Part shown: piece by piece, positions 52,565 through 61,530 of the stretch
How the letters are laid out: each line of letters opens with the position of its first letter
Numbering within the stretch: the stretch's first letter is position 1
Source of the DNA: CANMIH01 sp049116335
Lineage (GTDB): Bacteria > Pseudomonadota > Alphaproteobacteria > Rhodobacterales > Rhodobacteraceae
Length of the DNA stretch: 64,000 nucleotides
Assembly: GCA_049116335.1 (NCBI GenBank)
Contig: JAGDYZ010000009.1
Location: 62,001 to 126,000, forward strand
Reading direction: 5' to 3'
Translations under genes and position numbers: made by a program
Notes under the pieces: generated by a model
The model's database searches: none
Told to the model about the DNA's origin: nothing
The model's input: only the letters and a program-made list of their open reading frames with translations

Positions 52565-53380
52565 ATGAAATTCCTGACCACCTCAGCCCTCGCCCTTATG
52601 ATGGCAACCGGGGCAATGGCTGCTGACAGCTGTGCCACCGGTAAGACGCTGACCGACGGCACATTGACCATTGCCACCGGCAACCCAGCGTTTTTCCCGT
52701 GGGTGCTGGATGATGCCCCCGAAGCTGGCAAAGGCTATGAAGCCGCTGTGGCCTATGCCATTGCCGCCAAAATGGGCTTTGAGACGGATGCCGTTGCCTG
52801 GACCCGCACCTCCTTTGACCAGTCCATTCAGCCCGGCGCGAAAGATTTCGATTTCAACCTGCAGCAATTCTCTATCACTGAGGAGCGGGAAGAGATGGTT
52901 GATTTCTCTGATCCGTATTACACCTCGGCCATGGCAGTTCTGACCACCAAGTCGGTTGTCGAAAACGGCGCAGAGCCCACAATCGCATCGCTGAAAGATC
53001 TGGTTTGGGTGGCACATGCCACCACCACCGCGCTGCCCATGCTCAATGAGCTGATCCAGCCCAACACAGCCCCATTGCTTTACGGAGACAACGTGGACGT
53101 TACGGCCGCGATGCAGGCGGGCCAGATCGACGCCGCCCTGTTCGACCTGCCCACCGCGCTTTACCTGTCTGCCGTTGTTCTGAATGATGGCGTCATTCTG
53201 GGTCAGTTCCCGGCGGAAAACACCCCAAGCCCGGATCACTTTGGCCTGCTCATGGCGGAAGGTTCGGCGCTTAAACCCTGTGTGGACGAAGCAATTGCCG
53301 CGCTGAAGGCGGATGGCACGCTGAACGCGATCGAAGCAGAATGGCTGCATGAAACCACCGGTGTTCCGGTCATTAAATAA
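52565..53380 (+). CDS. Polar amino-acid-type ABC transporter, substrate-binding protein
   Basis: The 271-residue periplasmic protein has a signal peptide (MKFLTTSALALMMATGAMAA, cleavage near 20). The mature part is a type II binding fold of the HisJ/GlnH family (TIATGNPAFFPWVLDD, QQFSITEEREEMVDFSDPYYTSAMAVLTTKS). It probably binds an amino acid or a betaine-like compound; the latter fits the neighbouring MttB gene but is inference. Confidence 0.88.
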   Translation: MKFLTTSALALMMATGAMAADSCATGKTLTDGTLTIATGNPAFFPWVLDDAPEAGKGYEAAVAYAIAAKMGFETDAVAWTRTSFDQSIQPGAKDFDFNLQQFSITEEREEMVDFSDPYYTSAMAVLTTKSVVENGAEPTIASLKDLVWVAHATTTALPMLNELIQPNTAPLLYGDNVDVTAAMQAGQIDAALFDLPTALYLSAVVLNDGVILGQFPAENTPSPDHFGLLMAEGSALKPCVDEAIAALKADGTLNAIEAEWLHETTGVPVIK

Positions 53381-53390
53381 ACAATATCAA

Positions 53391-53424
53391 GGCCTGAGAC
53401 CCCGGTCTCAGGCCCTTTTCTTTG
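53391..53424 (+). terminator. Intra-operon terminator/attenuator after the binding protein gene
   Basis: GGCCTGAGAC and GTCTCAGGCC form a 10-bp stem with a CCCG loop, followed by CCTTTTCTTT. It lies between the binding protein and permease genes, so it would lower expression of the permease and ATPase. Confidence 0.75.
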
Positions 53425-53498
53425 GCGAAAGTCAGCCCGCTCTTGAAACCTCAGGCGCGCCCTGACAAAAGCACCTTGCTTTCGCTAACAGGTTTGCC

Positions 53499-54317
53499 AT
53501 GCCCTCCATGACCCGTCGTCAGGCCTATGAGGCCCGCCAGCGCCGCCGTGCGACTTTGATCGCAGCCGGATCAACCGCCGCCGTCCTCATTGCGTTGATC
53601 GTTCTGATCCCTCTGACGCCGGGATGGGAGGCTGTGAAACACAGTTTCTTTAATGCGCGGGTGTTCCAAAAGACGTTTCCCGGCCTGCTCAATGCCTTTG
53701 TCATGGATGTGGCTATTTTTGCCTGGTGTGCTCCGTTGATCGCGATCCTCGGTCTTCTGCTCGCTGTGGCCCGCGACATCCGCAGCCCGGCACTTTATCC
53801 GCTGAAACTGTTTTCGATTGTCTATACCGATGTCTTTCGCGGGTTACCTGTCATCCTTGTGATCTATCTGATTGGCTTTGGCATTCCCGGACTGGGCCTG
53901 CCCCGTCCCTGGAACTCGCCCTATATCTGGGGGTCCTTGTCGCTGATTTTGGTCTATGCCGCCTATGTCGCCGAAATCTTGCGCTCGGGCATCGAATCCA
54001 TTCACACCAGCCAACGCGCGGCCGCGCTGTCTCTTGGTCTCAGCAGCTCTGACACCATGCGCTTTGTGATCCTGCCGCAGGCGATCCGCCGCGTGGTGCC
54101 TGCCAATATGAACATGTTCATCGCACTGCAAAAGGACGTTGCCCTACTGTCTTTCATTGGCCCCGTGGAAATTTTCCGTCAGGCCGGTGTCTACAAATCC
54201 CTGATGGCCAATTTCACACCCTATGTCGGTGCGGCGCTGATCTTTCTTGCGATCACGGTGCCCGCAACCCGGTTTGCTGACCACTTGATGAACAAACAGG
54301 CAAAGGCACGCAGCTGA
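53499..54317 (+). CDS. Polar amino-acid-type ABC transporter, permease
   Basis: The 272-residue membrane protein has about five membrane helices and the HisMQ-type permease motif (ALSLGLSSSDTMRFVILPQAIRRVVPANMN), which docks to the ATPase. Only one permease gene is present, so it probably works as a homodimer. Its stop shares one base with the start of the ATPase gene. Confidence 0.88.
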   Translation: MPSMTRRQAYEARQRRRATLIAAGSTAAVLIALIVLIPLTPGWEAVKHSFFNARVFQKTFPGLLNAFVMDVAIFAWCAPLIAILGLLLAVARDIRSPALYPLKLFSIVYTDVFRGLPVILVIYLIGFGIPGLGLPRPWNSPYIWGSLSLILVYAAYVAEILRSGIESIHTSQRAAALSLGLSSSDTMRFVILPQAIRRVVPANMNMFIALQKDVALLSFIGPVEIFRQAGVYKSLMANFTPYVGAALIFLAITVPATRFADHLMNKQAKARS

Positions 54318-55045
54318 TGGACCGGTTAGAGCTTCGCAACGTTCAGAAATCATTTGGTCAAACCCAGATCCTGAAGGGCATCGATCTCACAATCGAACCC
54401 GGTCAGATGATCTGCCTGATCGGCGCGTCTGGGTCGGGAAAATCCACGCTCCTGCGCTGTATGAACCTGCTTGAACCCATTGATGACGGCGAAATTCTTC
54501 TGGACGGTGCGGATATCTCGGAACCTGATCTTGATCCCCAGCCCATCCGTCAACGCATCGGCATGGTGTTTCAAAGCTACAATCTTTTTCCGCATATGAC
54601 GGCAAAAGAAAACGCGATGCTGGCTCCGCGCAGGACCAAGAGGCTAAGCCGTGCCGAACTCGATGCCCCGGTGTCAGAGCTGTTTCACCGCTTTGGGCTT
54701 GGCGATCGCATGGATCACTACCCTGATCAGCTGTCCGGCGGGCAGCAGCAGCGGGTCGCCATCATCCGGGCGCTGGCGATGAAGCCTGAGATCATGCTGT
54801 TTGACGAGATCACATCGGCTCTGGACCCGGAACTGGTGGGCGAGGTGCTTGATGTGCTGCGGGCCCTGCGTGAAGAGGGCATGACCATGGTTCTGGCAAC
54901 TCATGAAATGGGGTTCGCCCGCGAGTTGGCCGACAAGGTGTGTTTCCTCGATCAGGGGCGGATCTGCGAAGAAGGCAGCGCCGCCGAAGTCCTAGACGCG
55001 CCACAACAAGAGCGCACCAAAGCTTTCCTATCCCGCGTTTTGTAA
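54317..55045 (+). CDS. Polar amino-acid-type ABC transporter, ATP-binding protein
   Basis: The 242-residue ABC ATPase has Walker A GASGSGKST (about 36-44), Q-loop MVFQSYNLFPHMTAKENAMLAP, signature LSGGQQQRVAI, Walker B IMLFDEITSAL and H-loop VLATHEMGF. The pattern matches GlnQ/HisP. Confidence 0.93.
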   Translation: MDRLELRNVQKSFGQTQILKGIDLTIEPGQMICLIGASGSGKSTLLRCMNLLEPIDDGEILLDGADISEPDLDPQPIRQRIGMVFQSYNLFPHMTAKENAMLAPRRTKRLSRAELDAPVSELFHRFGLGDRMDHYPDQLSGGQQQRVAIIRALAMKPEIMLFDEITSALDPELVGEVLDVLRALREEGMTMVLATHEMGFARELADKVCFLDQGRICEEGSAAEVLDAPQQERTKAFLSRVL

Positions 55046-55124
55046 CCCCCGCTTCGGGAGCTCGTACAACGCTTGATCCGGTTTTTCCCTGCGCTACAGT
55101 AGGTGGCGCAGAGGGAGAATTCAT

Positions 55125-55529
55125 TTGGCTCTAAAAACTACCGCCGCCGAAATGGTGGCACAAGCGCGGTCTCGTATTGAAGAAATCAGCGCCGAAGATC
55201 TGATCGCGCAGCTTGACGATCCGGATCTGGTCATTGTCGATATTCGTGATGTGCGGGAACGCCAGCGTGTGGGCTGGATCCCGGGAAGTTTCCACGCGCC
55301 CCGCGGCATGCTTGAGTTTTGGGTGGATCCAGAAAGCCCCTATTTCAAGCCAATCTTCGGTGAGCCCAAACGCTTTGTTCTACATTGTGCCAGCGGCTGG
55401 CGCTCTGCGCTTTCAACTGCCACGCTGAATGACATGGGATTTGAGGCCGCACATCTGAAAGACGGTTTCTCCGACTGGCGCGCGAAATCAGGGCCAATCG
55501 CTACCGAAATCAGTGATAAGGACAGCTAA
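55125..55529 (+). CDS. Rhodanese-like domain protein
   Basis: The 134-residue protein is a single rhodanese domain with the active cysteine C88 in VLHCASGWRSAL and the upstream VIVDIRDVRERQ. It probably carries persulfide sulfur, but the donor and acceptor are unknown. Translation starts at TTG 55125, eight bases after GAGGGAG, in the absence of any ATG near the start of the domain. Confidence 0.86.
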   Translation: MALKTTAAEMVAQARSRIEEISAEDLIAQLDDPDLVIVDIRDVRERQRVGWIPGSFHAPRGMLEFWVDPESPYFKPIFGEPKRFVLHCASGWRSALSTATLNDMGFEAAHLKDGFSDWRAKSGPIATEISDKDS

Positions 55530-55635
55530 GCTGTCATAAATAACTTTAGGGGGTCGGGTTTTCCCGCGTTGACGCAACGGCCCCCATGGCGCGATCATTC
55601 GACTATACTTGAATTTCAATTGGGAGGGTCGCGCC

Positions 55636-57801
55636 ATGCGTTTTATGGCCATGATGACAGTCTTAAGCCTGACGTATTCGGCCCCACCCCTGGCCGCTCA
55701 GCAGGATCTTGTCGGATTTGATCGCGCCAGCTTTGGCAGTGTTGTCTTGTCCCGCAAGCAGGCCGCCGGGGGCTCGGATGTTGAACTTGAGCTGGCGGTC
55801 GGCTCCTACAACAATGAATCCATCCGCAACTATTCCCCGGCGAGTGTGTTCTCGAAAATGGGCCATTCGGTTGGGCGGTTGGACATCCTCACCGACAATG
55901 GCATTTTCCCCTGCACGGCCTTTATCGTCGACCGCAAACATATCCTCACCAATTACCACTGTGTTCCCGGCATTCTTGACAACGAAAAAGCCAAAGCCAC
56001 TCGCATTGATGCGGTGCAGTTTGTGGCCGGTTACACTCAGCAAGGTGTGACCGAAGGGACAAAAACCTACACCGTGAGCCCCACACCGGTAGAGGCCCAT
56101 CAAGATCTTGATTTTGCCGTGCTCGAAGTTCTGGGTGACCCGTCCGCGCAGTATGGCACGCTCAAACTTGCCTCAAACGCGCCAGCTCCGGGTGACCCCT
56201 ATTGGGTGATTGGCCATCCGATGGGAGAAGCCCAGCGCATAAGCCGTGAGAAATGCAAAGCCAACTCCCCGGCTCTGTCGGGTGAGCGCCTATTGCACAC
56301 CTGCGATACATTGCCCGGAAACTCGGGATCGCCGGTGATTGATGCCTCTTTGCAAATGGTGGTTGGCCTGCATCACGCGGGCTCCAAACGTGATAGCGTC
56401 AACTTTGCCATTCCAATGGCCGCTATCCTCGACCGGTCCAATGTTCTTGAGGCGGCTCTGCGCGACACACCCGCGCCGACACCGCAACCCGATCCTAAAC
56501 CCAACCCGAACCCGGTGCCTAACCCAAATCCGCCAGTGATCGACGAGGAGGCCGCACTGTGTGACGCGCTCTATAAAGAGGCCAAAGAATACGGCCAGTG
56601 TTTTGGGTACAAGGCCTATGTCGAGACCTGCGGCAAACACCGTTTTGCGCCTTTCGCCAAAGCCTATATCAGCGAGCAATGCGCGCCCGTTGTGGCCCCC
56701 ACACCCGATCCCAAACCCCAGCCACCCGTACAGGCAAACACGCCGCGCCGCTCTTGGTGTACCTCATCGCGCCTGAACGCGACGGAACAGGCGATCTGTG
56801 GCAGTGATTATCTTGCCGGACTAGATGAAGAGTTGGAGCAGGCCTATGCCGCGCGTCCCTCGCATATCTCTGCCTCGTCGCAGGGCCGGTGGCGCACCTC
56901 GACCCGCGACGCCTGTGGTGCCAATAGTGGATGTATTGCCAGTGCCGTGATCGACCGTATCGCGGTGCTCAAATCCTCGCCAGCTCCCACGCCTCCGCAA
57001 CAAAACACTGGCATGGTACCGGGCAACTACACGCTAACCACCAACCAATGTTACATCGTGACCGCCTCGCGGACCTCGCTAAGCGAAGCGCAGGCCTTTG
57101 CCCGCCAATGGTTTTCCGGCAATAGTGGTATCCGCTATTTCCAGTCGAGCAACGGTTACTATGCGGTTGTCTATCAGACCGTGTCCAAATCCGGATCAGA
57201 GTGGGAGCTCAACCGCCTGAAATCGGCAAATCAGATCCCCAATGACAGCTATTGTTCCACCGGAACCCGGTTTATCAGCGAATACCGGACAAGCGCCGCC
57301 CCGGCACCAACCCCAAGCACACGCACGCTCTACGTCGACAACAACAACGACGGTGGTTTGAATGTGCGGAGCGGTCCCGGAACCAACTACAACTATTTCA
57401 CTGAAATTGATCCCGGCACCAAACTTTCGGTGCTTGGCAGTTCGGGGAAATGGTCAAACGTGAAACTGCCGGACGGGCGGACGGGCTGGGTCTACACCCC
57501 GCTTCTTACCAGCTCAAAACCCTATGTGCGTCAGTGTCAGGCTCAGGTCACGGGCCTTGCTTCGATCAACCAATATAATTCCCGCACCGGCACGGGGTTT
57601 CTCGCGGTGCGCAGCAAACCCTCAACCAAGGGGACCAAACTATCTGAAGCATATCAAGGCGATACGGTCCGGGTTGTCGCCCAAAGCGGCAATTGGGCTC
57701 GCATTGAATGTATGTCGGGCAGTTGTCGGTCCCCCATCGCAGGCACAGCCGGTGCCCGCGGCTGGTCTTCGAAAAAATATCTTTCCATCTGGTGCCAGTA
57801 A
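55636..57801 (+). CDS. Secreted trypsin-like serine protease with SH3b domains
   Basis: From ATG 55636, behind GGGAGGG, the product is 721 residues with a signal peptide (MRFMAMMTVLSLTYSAPPLAA). The trypsin-like domain (about 70-275) has H108 in TNYHCV, D159 in HQDLDFAVL and S230 in GNSGSPV. A Pro-rich linker follows (about 280-300), then a Cys-rich stretch, a second Pro linker, an LprI-like segment (WCTSSRLNATEQAICGSDYLAGLD, about 374-405), a SPOR-like region (about 463-550), and two bacterial SH3 domains (about 563-625 and 640-717). Probably periplasmic or surface-exposed. First gene of a three-gene operon with a cytochrome and an OmpA-like protein. Confidence 0.78.
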   Translation: MRFMAMMTVLSLTYSAPPLAAQQDLVGFDRASFGSVVLSRKQAAGGSDVELELAVGSYNNESIRNYSPASVFSKMGHSVGRLDILTDNGIFPCTAFIVDRKHILTNYHCVPGILDNEKAKATRIDAVQFVAGYTQQGVTEGTKTYTVSPTPVEAHQDLDFAVLEVLGDPSAQYGTLKLASNAPAPGDPYWVIGHPMGEAQRISREKCKANSPALSGERLLHTCDTLPGNSGSPVIDASLQMVVGLHHAGSKRDSVNFAIPMAAILDRSNVLEAALRDTPAPTPQPDPKPNPNPVPNPNPPVIDEEAALCDALYKEAKEYGQCFGYKAYVETCGKHRFAPFAKAYISEQCAPVVAPTPDPKPQPPVQANTPRRSWCTSSRLNATEQAICGSDYLAGLDEELEQAYAARPSHISASSQGRWRTSTRDACGANSGCIASAVIDRIAVLKSSPAPTPPQQNTGMVPGNYTLTTNQCYIVTASRTSLSEAQAFARQWFSGNSGIRYFQSSNGYYAVVYQTVSKSGSEWELNRLKSANQIPNDSYCSTGTRFISEYRTSAAPAPTPSTRTLYVDNNNDGGLNVRSGPGTNYNYFTEIDPGTKLSVLGSSGKWSNVKLPDGRTGWVYTPLLTSSKPYVRQCQAQVTGLASINQYNSRTGTGFLAVRSKPSTKGTKLSEAYQGDTVRVVAQSGNWARIECMSGSCRSPIAGTAGARGWSSKKYLSIWCQ

Positions 57802-57833
57802 TCATCCTCCCACGTCATCCGCAGGAGACTATT

Positions 57834-60224
57834 ATGACCAAACTCACTTTCCTTCCCGCTGCGCTGTTGGCGTTGGGTCTATCCCCGGCCGCCCACGCGC
57901 AAGACGGCATGCCGCTGCCCATGGACGCGACAGACACCGAAAAGGCCGCCTATGCGGTTTTGGACAAATACTGTGCCTCCTGCCATCAGGATGGCGCGCT
58001 TGAAAACGGATTGACCAAATCCAAATCCGGCTTTGGCCATGTACTGGATATGCGCCGTCTGGCCCAAGATCCTAAATTTGTGGCCTTTGGGGATCATAAC
58101 AAATCCAAACTTTATCAAGTGATTGCCGGTGGCTCGCCGCCCATGCCCGACAACTGCTGGGATCCCTCTTGCACGCCTTCTCAGGATGAGCTCGAGGTGC
58201 TCCAGGTCTGGATTGACGGTCTGGATGATGAGGCCGAAGAAAAACCCTTTGTCTCGGTCGAAGAGCTGCATCGTCTCGTACAAGCCGATCTTCTGACCCA
58301 ACCCACCAACCGCCGCGACCGCATTCGCTATATCTCGCTGCGCACTCTCTACAACGACAAAGATGTGAGCGCAGAGAGCTTTGAAGCCTATCGCCAGTCG
58401 GCTGTTAAACTGGTCAATGCGCTAAGCTGGAATCCTCAGCCCTACAAGTTTGAGGCCATCGACGACCATGGCATTTTGCTGCGGATCTATCTGCCGGAAA
58501 TCGACTGGACACAGGACACCTGGCATCTGCTAGAGGCGGTTTATCCCTATGGCAAGATGAGCGACACAGATCCTTATCTGTCGCAGATCCAGACAATGGC
58601 CGGCACCAATCATCCGATCATCCGCGCCGATTGGTTTGCGGCCACCGCCCCGGTTTCGCCGCTGTATTACGACCTTCTCGGCCTGCCTGACTCGGTACAG
58701 GGTCTTGAGAAACTTCTGGGCCTCGACATGGTGCGCAACATCCAAAACGAACAAGTGGTGCGCGCCGGGTTCCAGAACTCAGGTGTTTCGACCCACAACC
58801 GTCTGATCGAACGTCACGCGCTTGGCACCGGGTTCTTCTGGACCTCTTATGACTTCGCCGGATCGAAGCAGCGTCAGAGCTTTTTCGAGTTTCCGCTTGG
58901 TCCCAAAGAGGCCTATGGCGAAACTCATGCCTTCCTGCATGACGGGGGTGAATCGATCTTCACACTGCCCAACGGCTTTCACGCCTATTACCTGAACACC
59001 GCCGAAGGCGACCGTCTGGATGTTGGCCCAACCTCGATTGTCCGGGATGACGATTACACCGATGGCACCGGAGAGGTGGTCAACGGGATCTCTTGTATCT
59101 CCTGCCACTCCAAAGGCATCCGCTTTAACGACGACAGCGTGCGCGACGTGGCGCTGAACAATCTCGCCCTGCCGCCAGAGGCCCGCCAGACTATCGACGC
59201 CATTTATCCGGGTCGTGAGGTGGTCAATGGCTACTTCAACAAAGACATGGAAGCCTTCTTCACCACGCTGCGGTCGGCTGGCATCGAGCCAGAAGCCACC
59301 GCAGGTGGGCTTGAGCTGGTGCGTGGATTGTTTGTCTATTACGTTGACCACTTTGTCGACTTCCAGCAGGCCGCCAATGAATTGGGTCTGACCGAGGATG
59401 AACTGCGCAAACGTATCCCCTTTGTTGGTCACCAGATGGCAAGCCTCATGACCCGACTGGACCAGTCGCCCATCGCCCGCGATGAATGGACCGCCGCCTA
59501 TCCAGTGCTGTTGGAGAAACTGACCGAATACAAAGCTATTCCGCTGCACGACAAACCCATCGCGGCGCTGTCGGCCTCGGTTGCGGCTGTGGTCAAAGGC
59601 ACTCCTCATGCGCCTGTGGTGGACCACACCCCACCGCCCGCCAAGGTCAAACATGCGCCCACCGACTATGTTGACGCCGCCAAAGATCACAAACCCCATG
59701 ATCCGGTGCAGCATTCGGTTGTTGCCCAGAGCCACCTGACCGTCTACACCGATCAGCCCAGCTATAAAGTGGGTGAAGGGCTTAAGGTCTTTATCGAACC
59801 GCGCCATGATTGCCGTCTGACGCTGATCTCGATTGACGACAAGCACCAGAGCTGCGTGCTCTATCCTTTCCCTGGATTGGACGACATCGTCATCCCCGGT
59901 GGCACACAGTATGTCTTCCCACCCCGCGGGACGCTGAAAACCACCGTGCCGGGTCGGGAAACCATTTTGGCGATCTGTAATGGCGGCCATGACGCGATTT
60001 CCAGCCACACCCGCGACACCTCAAAGGTCTCCTGTGCTGCCGACCATAAGCCGCTGAACAAACAGGTCTATGAATCGGTGGTCAACGAGGTGCTTGCGCT
60101 CGATCTTGGGGATGACACCGGCAAGGATCATGTTAGCCCCTCAGGTGTCGATTATCGCGGAGTGAGCGATCACAACCCAGATGTGGTAAAATCGCAGATC
60201 TCTGTCATTGTCAGCGCCCACTGA
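57834..60224 (+). CDS. Secreted diheme cytochrome with C-terminal DUF4384-like domain
   Basis: From ATG 57834 the product is 796 residues with a signal peptide (cleavage after AAHAQ, about 23). Haem motifs are CASCH at 47-51 and CISCH at 421-425. The stretch between them has no recognised domain. Residues about 634-735 (LTVYTDQPSYKVGEGLKVFIEP...LTLISIDD) look like DUF4384, a beta-sandwich found in proteins with caspase or protease partners. A combination of haem sites and this domain is unusual. The gene begins 32 bases after the protease stop. Confidence 0.7.
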   Translation: MTKLTFLPAALLALGLSPAAHAQDGMPLPMDATDTEKAAYAVLDKYCASCHQDGALENGLTKSKSGFGHVLDMRRLAQDPKFVAFGDHNKSKLYQVIAGGSPPMPDNCWDPSCTPSQDELEVLQVWIDGLDDEAEEKPFVSVEELHRLVQADLLTQPTNRRDRIRYISLRTLYNDKDVSAESFEAYRQSAVKLVNALSWNPQPYKFEAIDDHGILLRIYLPEIDWTQDTWHLLEAVYPYGKMSDTDPYLSQIQTMAGTNHPIIRADWFAATAPVSPLYYDLLGLPDSVQGLEKLLGLDMVRNIQNEQVVRAGFQNSGVSTHNRLIERHALGTGFFWTSYDFAGSKQRQSFFEFPLGPKEAYGETHAFLHDGGESIFTLPNGFHAYYLNTAEGDRLDVGPTSIVRDDDYTDGTGEVVNGISCISCHSKGIRFNDDSVRDVALNNLALPPEARQTIDAIYPGREVVNGYFNKDMEAFFTTLRSAGIEPEATAGGLELVRGLFVYYVDHFVDFQQAANELGLTEDELRKRIPFVGHQMASLMTRLDQSPIARDEWTAAYPVLLEKLTEYKAIPLHDKPIAALSASVAAVVKGTPHAPVVDHTPPPAKVKHAPTDYVDAAKDHKPHDPVQHSVVAQSHLTVYTDQPSYKVGEGLKVFIEPRHDCRLTLISIDDKHQSCVLYPFPGLDDIVIPGGTQYVFPPRGTLKTTVPGRETILAICNGGHDAISSHTRDTSKVSCAADHKPLNKQVYESVVNEVLALDLGDDTGKDHVSPSGVDYRGVSDHNPDVVKSQISVIVSAH

Positions 60225-60234
60225 GGACAAACCC

Positions 60235-60966
60235 ATGCGCAATTTTCTTGCACTCACAACTCTCTGCGTTGGCCTGCCCCTGGTGGGCCACGCACAATCC
60301 GGCGAAATCTTTATTCCCGGTGCCGACAGCAACCCCTTTCCCATGGCGGCCCCCGAACCCCAGAACCCACTGGCCCGCTGCATGATGAATGCTTCGGCCG
60401 CCAATTGCAGCGGCATTGGCCATGGTGGTGGGGACGGGGTGACCTTTGAAAGCGCGGTGGCCCCGGAATATGAAACGCTGGTGCTCGATCTGGACGGGGA
60501 TAAGGTTGCGGTCAGCCATGAACCGCCCGCTGAGCCCCCCGCCTATACCGCGCCGCAACCCAAAACTCATGGCAAGATCGCCTTGCCCGCCGTCGCTGTG
60601 TCGATCGAGTTTGATTACAACAGCGCCAGCATCAGATTGGATCAATTGGAGAAACTGACCACCTTGGTGGAAGCCTTCAATGATCCGGCTTTGAAGGGCA
60701 CTTCGTATGCTGTGATCGGTCATACGGATGCAGTGGGATCAGACAAATACAACTGCGATCTGTCGATCCGGCGGGCGACCTCTGTCGCGCATGCGCTCCA
60801 GGACAGCTATGTCTCGCTACAGCTCTACTCGGTGGGGTTTGGTGAGCATGTGCTCAAGGACAAACACTATCCAGATGCCCCCGAGAACCGCCGCGTGACC
60901 TTTCTCAGGCTACCGGATCACCCCGATGCCGTGTTGAACACTGCACAGGCGGTCTGCAGGTACTGA
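60235..60966 (+). CDS. OmpA-family peptidoglycan-associated protein
   Basis: From ATG 60235 the product is 243 residues with a signal peptide (MRNFLALTTLCVGLPLVGHAQ). The C-terminal OmpA domain (about 125-230) has AVIGHTDAVGSDKYNCDLSIRRATSVAHAL and YSVGFGEHVLKDKHYPDAPENRRVTF, with the residues that hold diaminopimelate. The N-terminal part is disordered and Pro-rich. It follows the cytochrome gene by 10 bases and could anchor the complex to the cell wall. Confidence 0.85.
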   Translation: MRNFLALTTLCVGLPLVGHAQSGEIFIPGADSNPFPMAAPEPQNPLARCMMNASAANCSGIGHGGGDGVTFESAVAPEYETLVLDLDGDKVAVSHEPPAEPPAYTAPQPKTHGKIALPAVAVSIEFDYNSASIRLDQLEKLTTLVEAFNDPALKGTSYAVIGHTDAVGSDKYNCDLSIRRATSVAHALQDSYVSLQLYSVGFGEHVLKDKHYPDAPENRRVTFLRLPDHPDAVLNTAQAVCRY

Positions 60967-60974
60967 AAAAACAG

Positions 60975-60999
60975 CGGCCCCGACATTCGGGGCCGTTTT
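60975..60999 (+). terminator. Terminator of the protease/cytochrome/OmpA operon
   Basis: CGGCCCCGA and TCGGGGCCG form a 9-bp stem with a 3-base loop, followed by TTTTC, nine bases after the OmpA stop. Confidence 0.85.
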
Positions 61000-61021
61000 C
61001 ATGGGTGGCTGGGCTCAAACA

Positions 61022-61483
61022 TCAGCTGCGCAGACGCGTTTCCAGCTCTTTCGCCATCAACCCCATGCGGTTGCGAAATCTCTTTTCAATATTCCCCCGC
61101 GCCAGCTTAAGCGATTGCACCAGAAGACGGGCAGACAGGGTTTTGGGGGCCAGGGTGGTTTTCACATTGATCCGGGTGCGCGCCCGCGACAGCGCCACGA
61201 GCTCGACATCTGAGTGCCCTTCCAAGCCACCAGAAATCGTGCTGAACACCAGATGTTCTGGCGCCTGACATTCCTTCAGCTCAATAGCAACCTGACGTTG
61301 TTTGCCCCGAAACGCAAACTGTCCCGACCAGGCCATGCCTTCGAGATCGGTACCGGTGTCTTTGGTCCGCCGGATTTCAATACCACGCCGCATGACCTGA
61401 CGTTCAATCGTGTCAAAATCGGTCAGGGCCGCATAGACCTGATCGAGGGGGGCTTCGATATCTTCGCGCGCGCTTAATTCCAT
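61022..61483 (-). CDS. SRPBCC (START/Bet v1-like) family protein
   Basis: The 153-residue protein has the typical N-terminus of a polyketide cyclase/SRPBCC fold (LSAREDIEAPLDQVYAALTDFDTIE), a beta sheet and a long C-terminal helix (LLVQSLKLARGNIEKRFRNRM). It may bind a lipid-like ligand. It lies 47 bases after nudC in the same direction. Confidence 0.78.
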   Translation of the reverse strand: MELSAREDIEAPLDQVYAALTDFDTIERQVMRRGIEIRRTKDTGTDLEGMAWSGQFAFRGKQRQVAIELKECQAPEHLVFSTISGGLEGHSDVELVALSRARTRINVKTTLAPKTLSARLLVQSLKLARGNIEKRFRNRMGLMAKELETRLRS

Positions 61484-61530
61484 GAAGGACCTGCTCTTAT
61501 TTTTACGTCAATGGGCACACCATACCTGCC

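Noticed and set aside
58779..60008. 409-codon minus-strand open frame in the cytochrome gene
   Set aside because: It lies inside the reading frame that carries the signal peptide, both haem motifs and the DUF4384-like domain.
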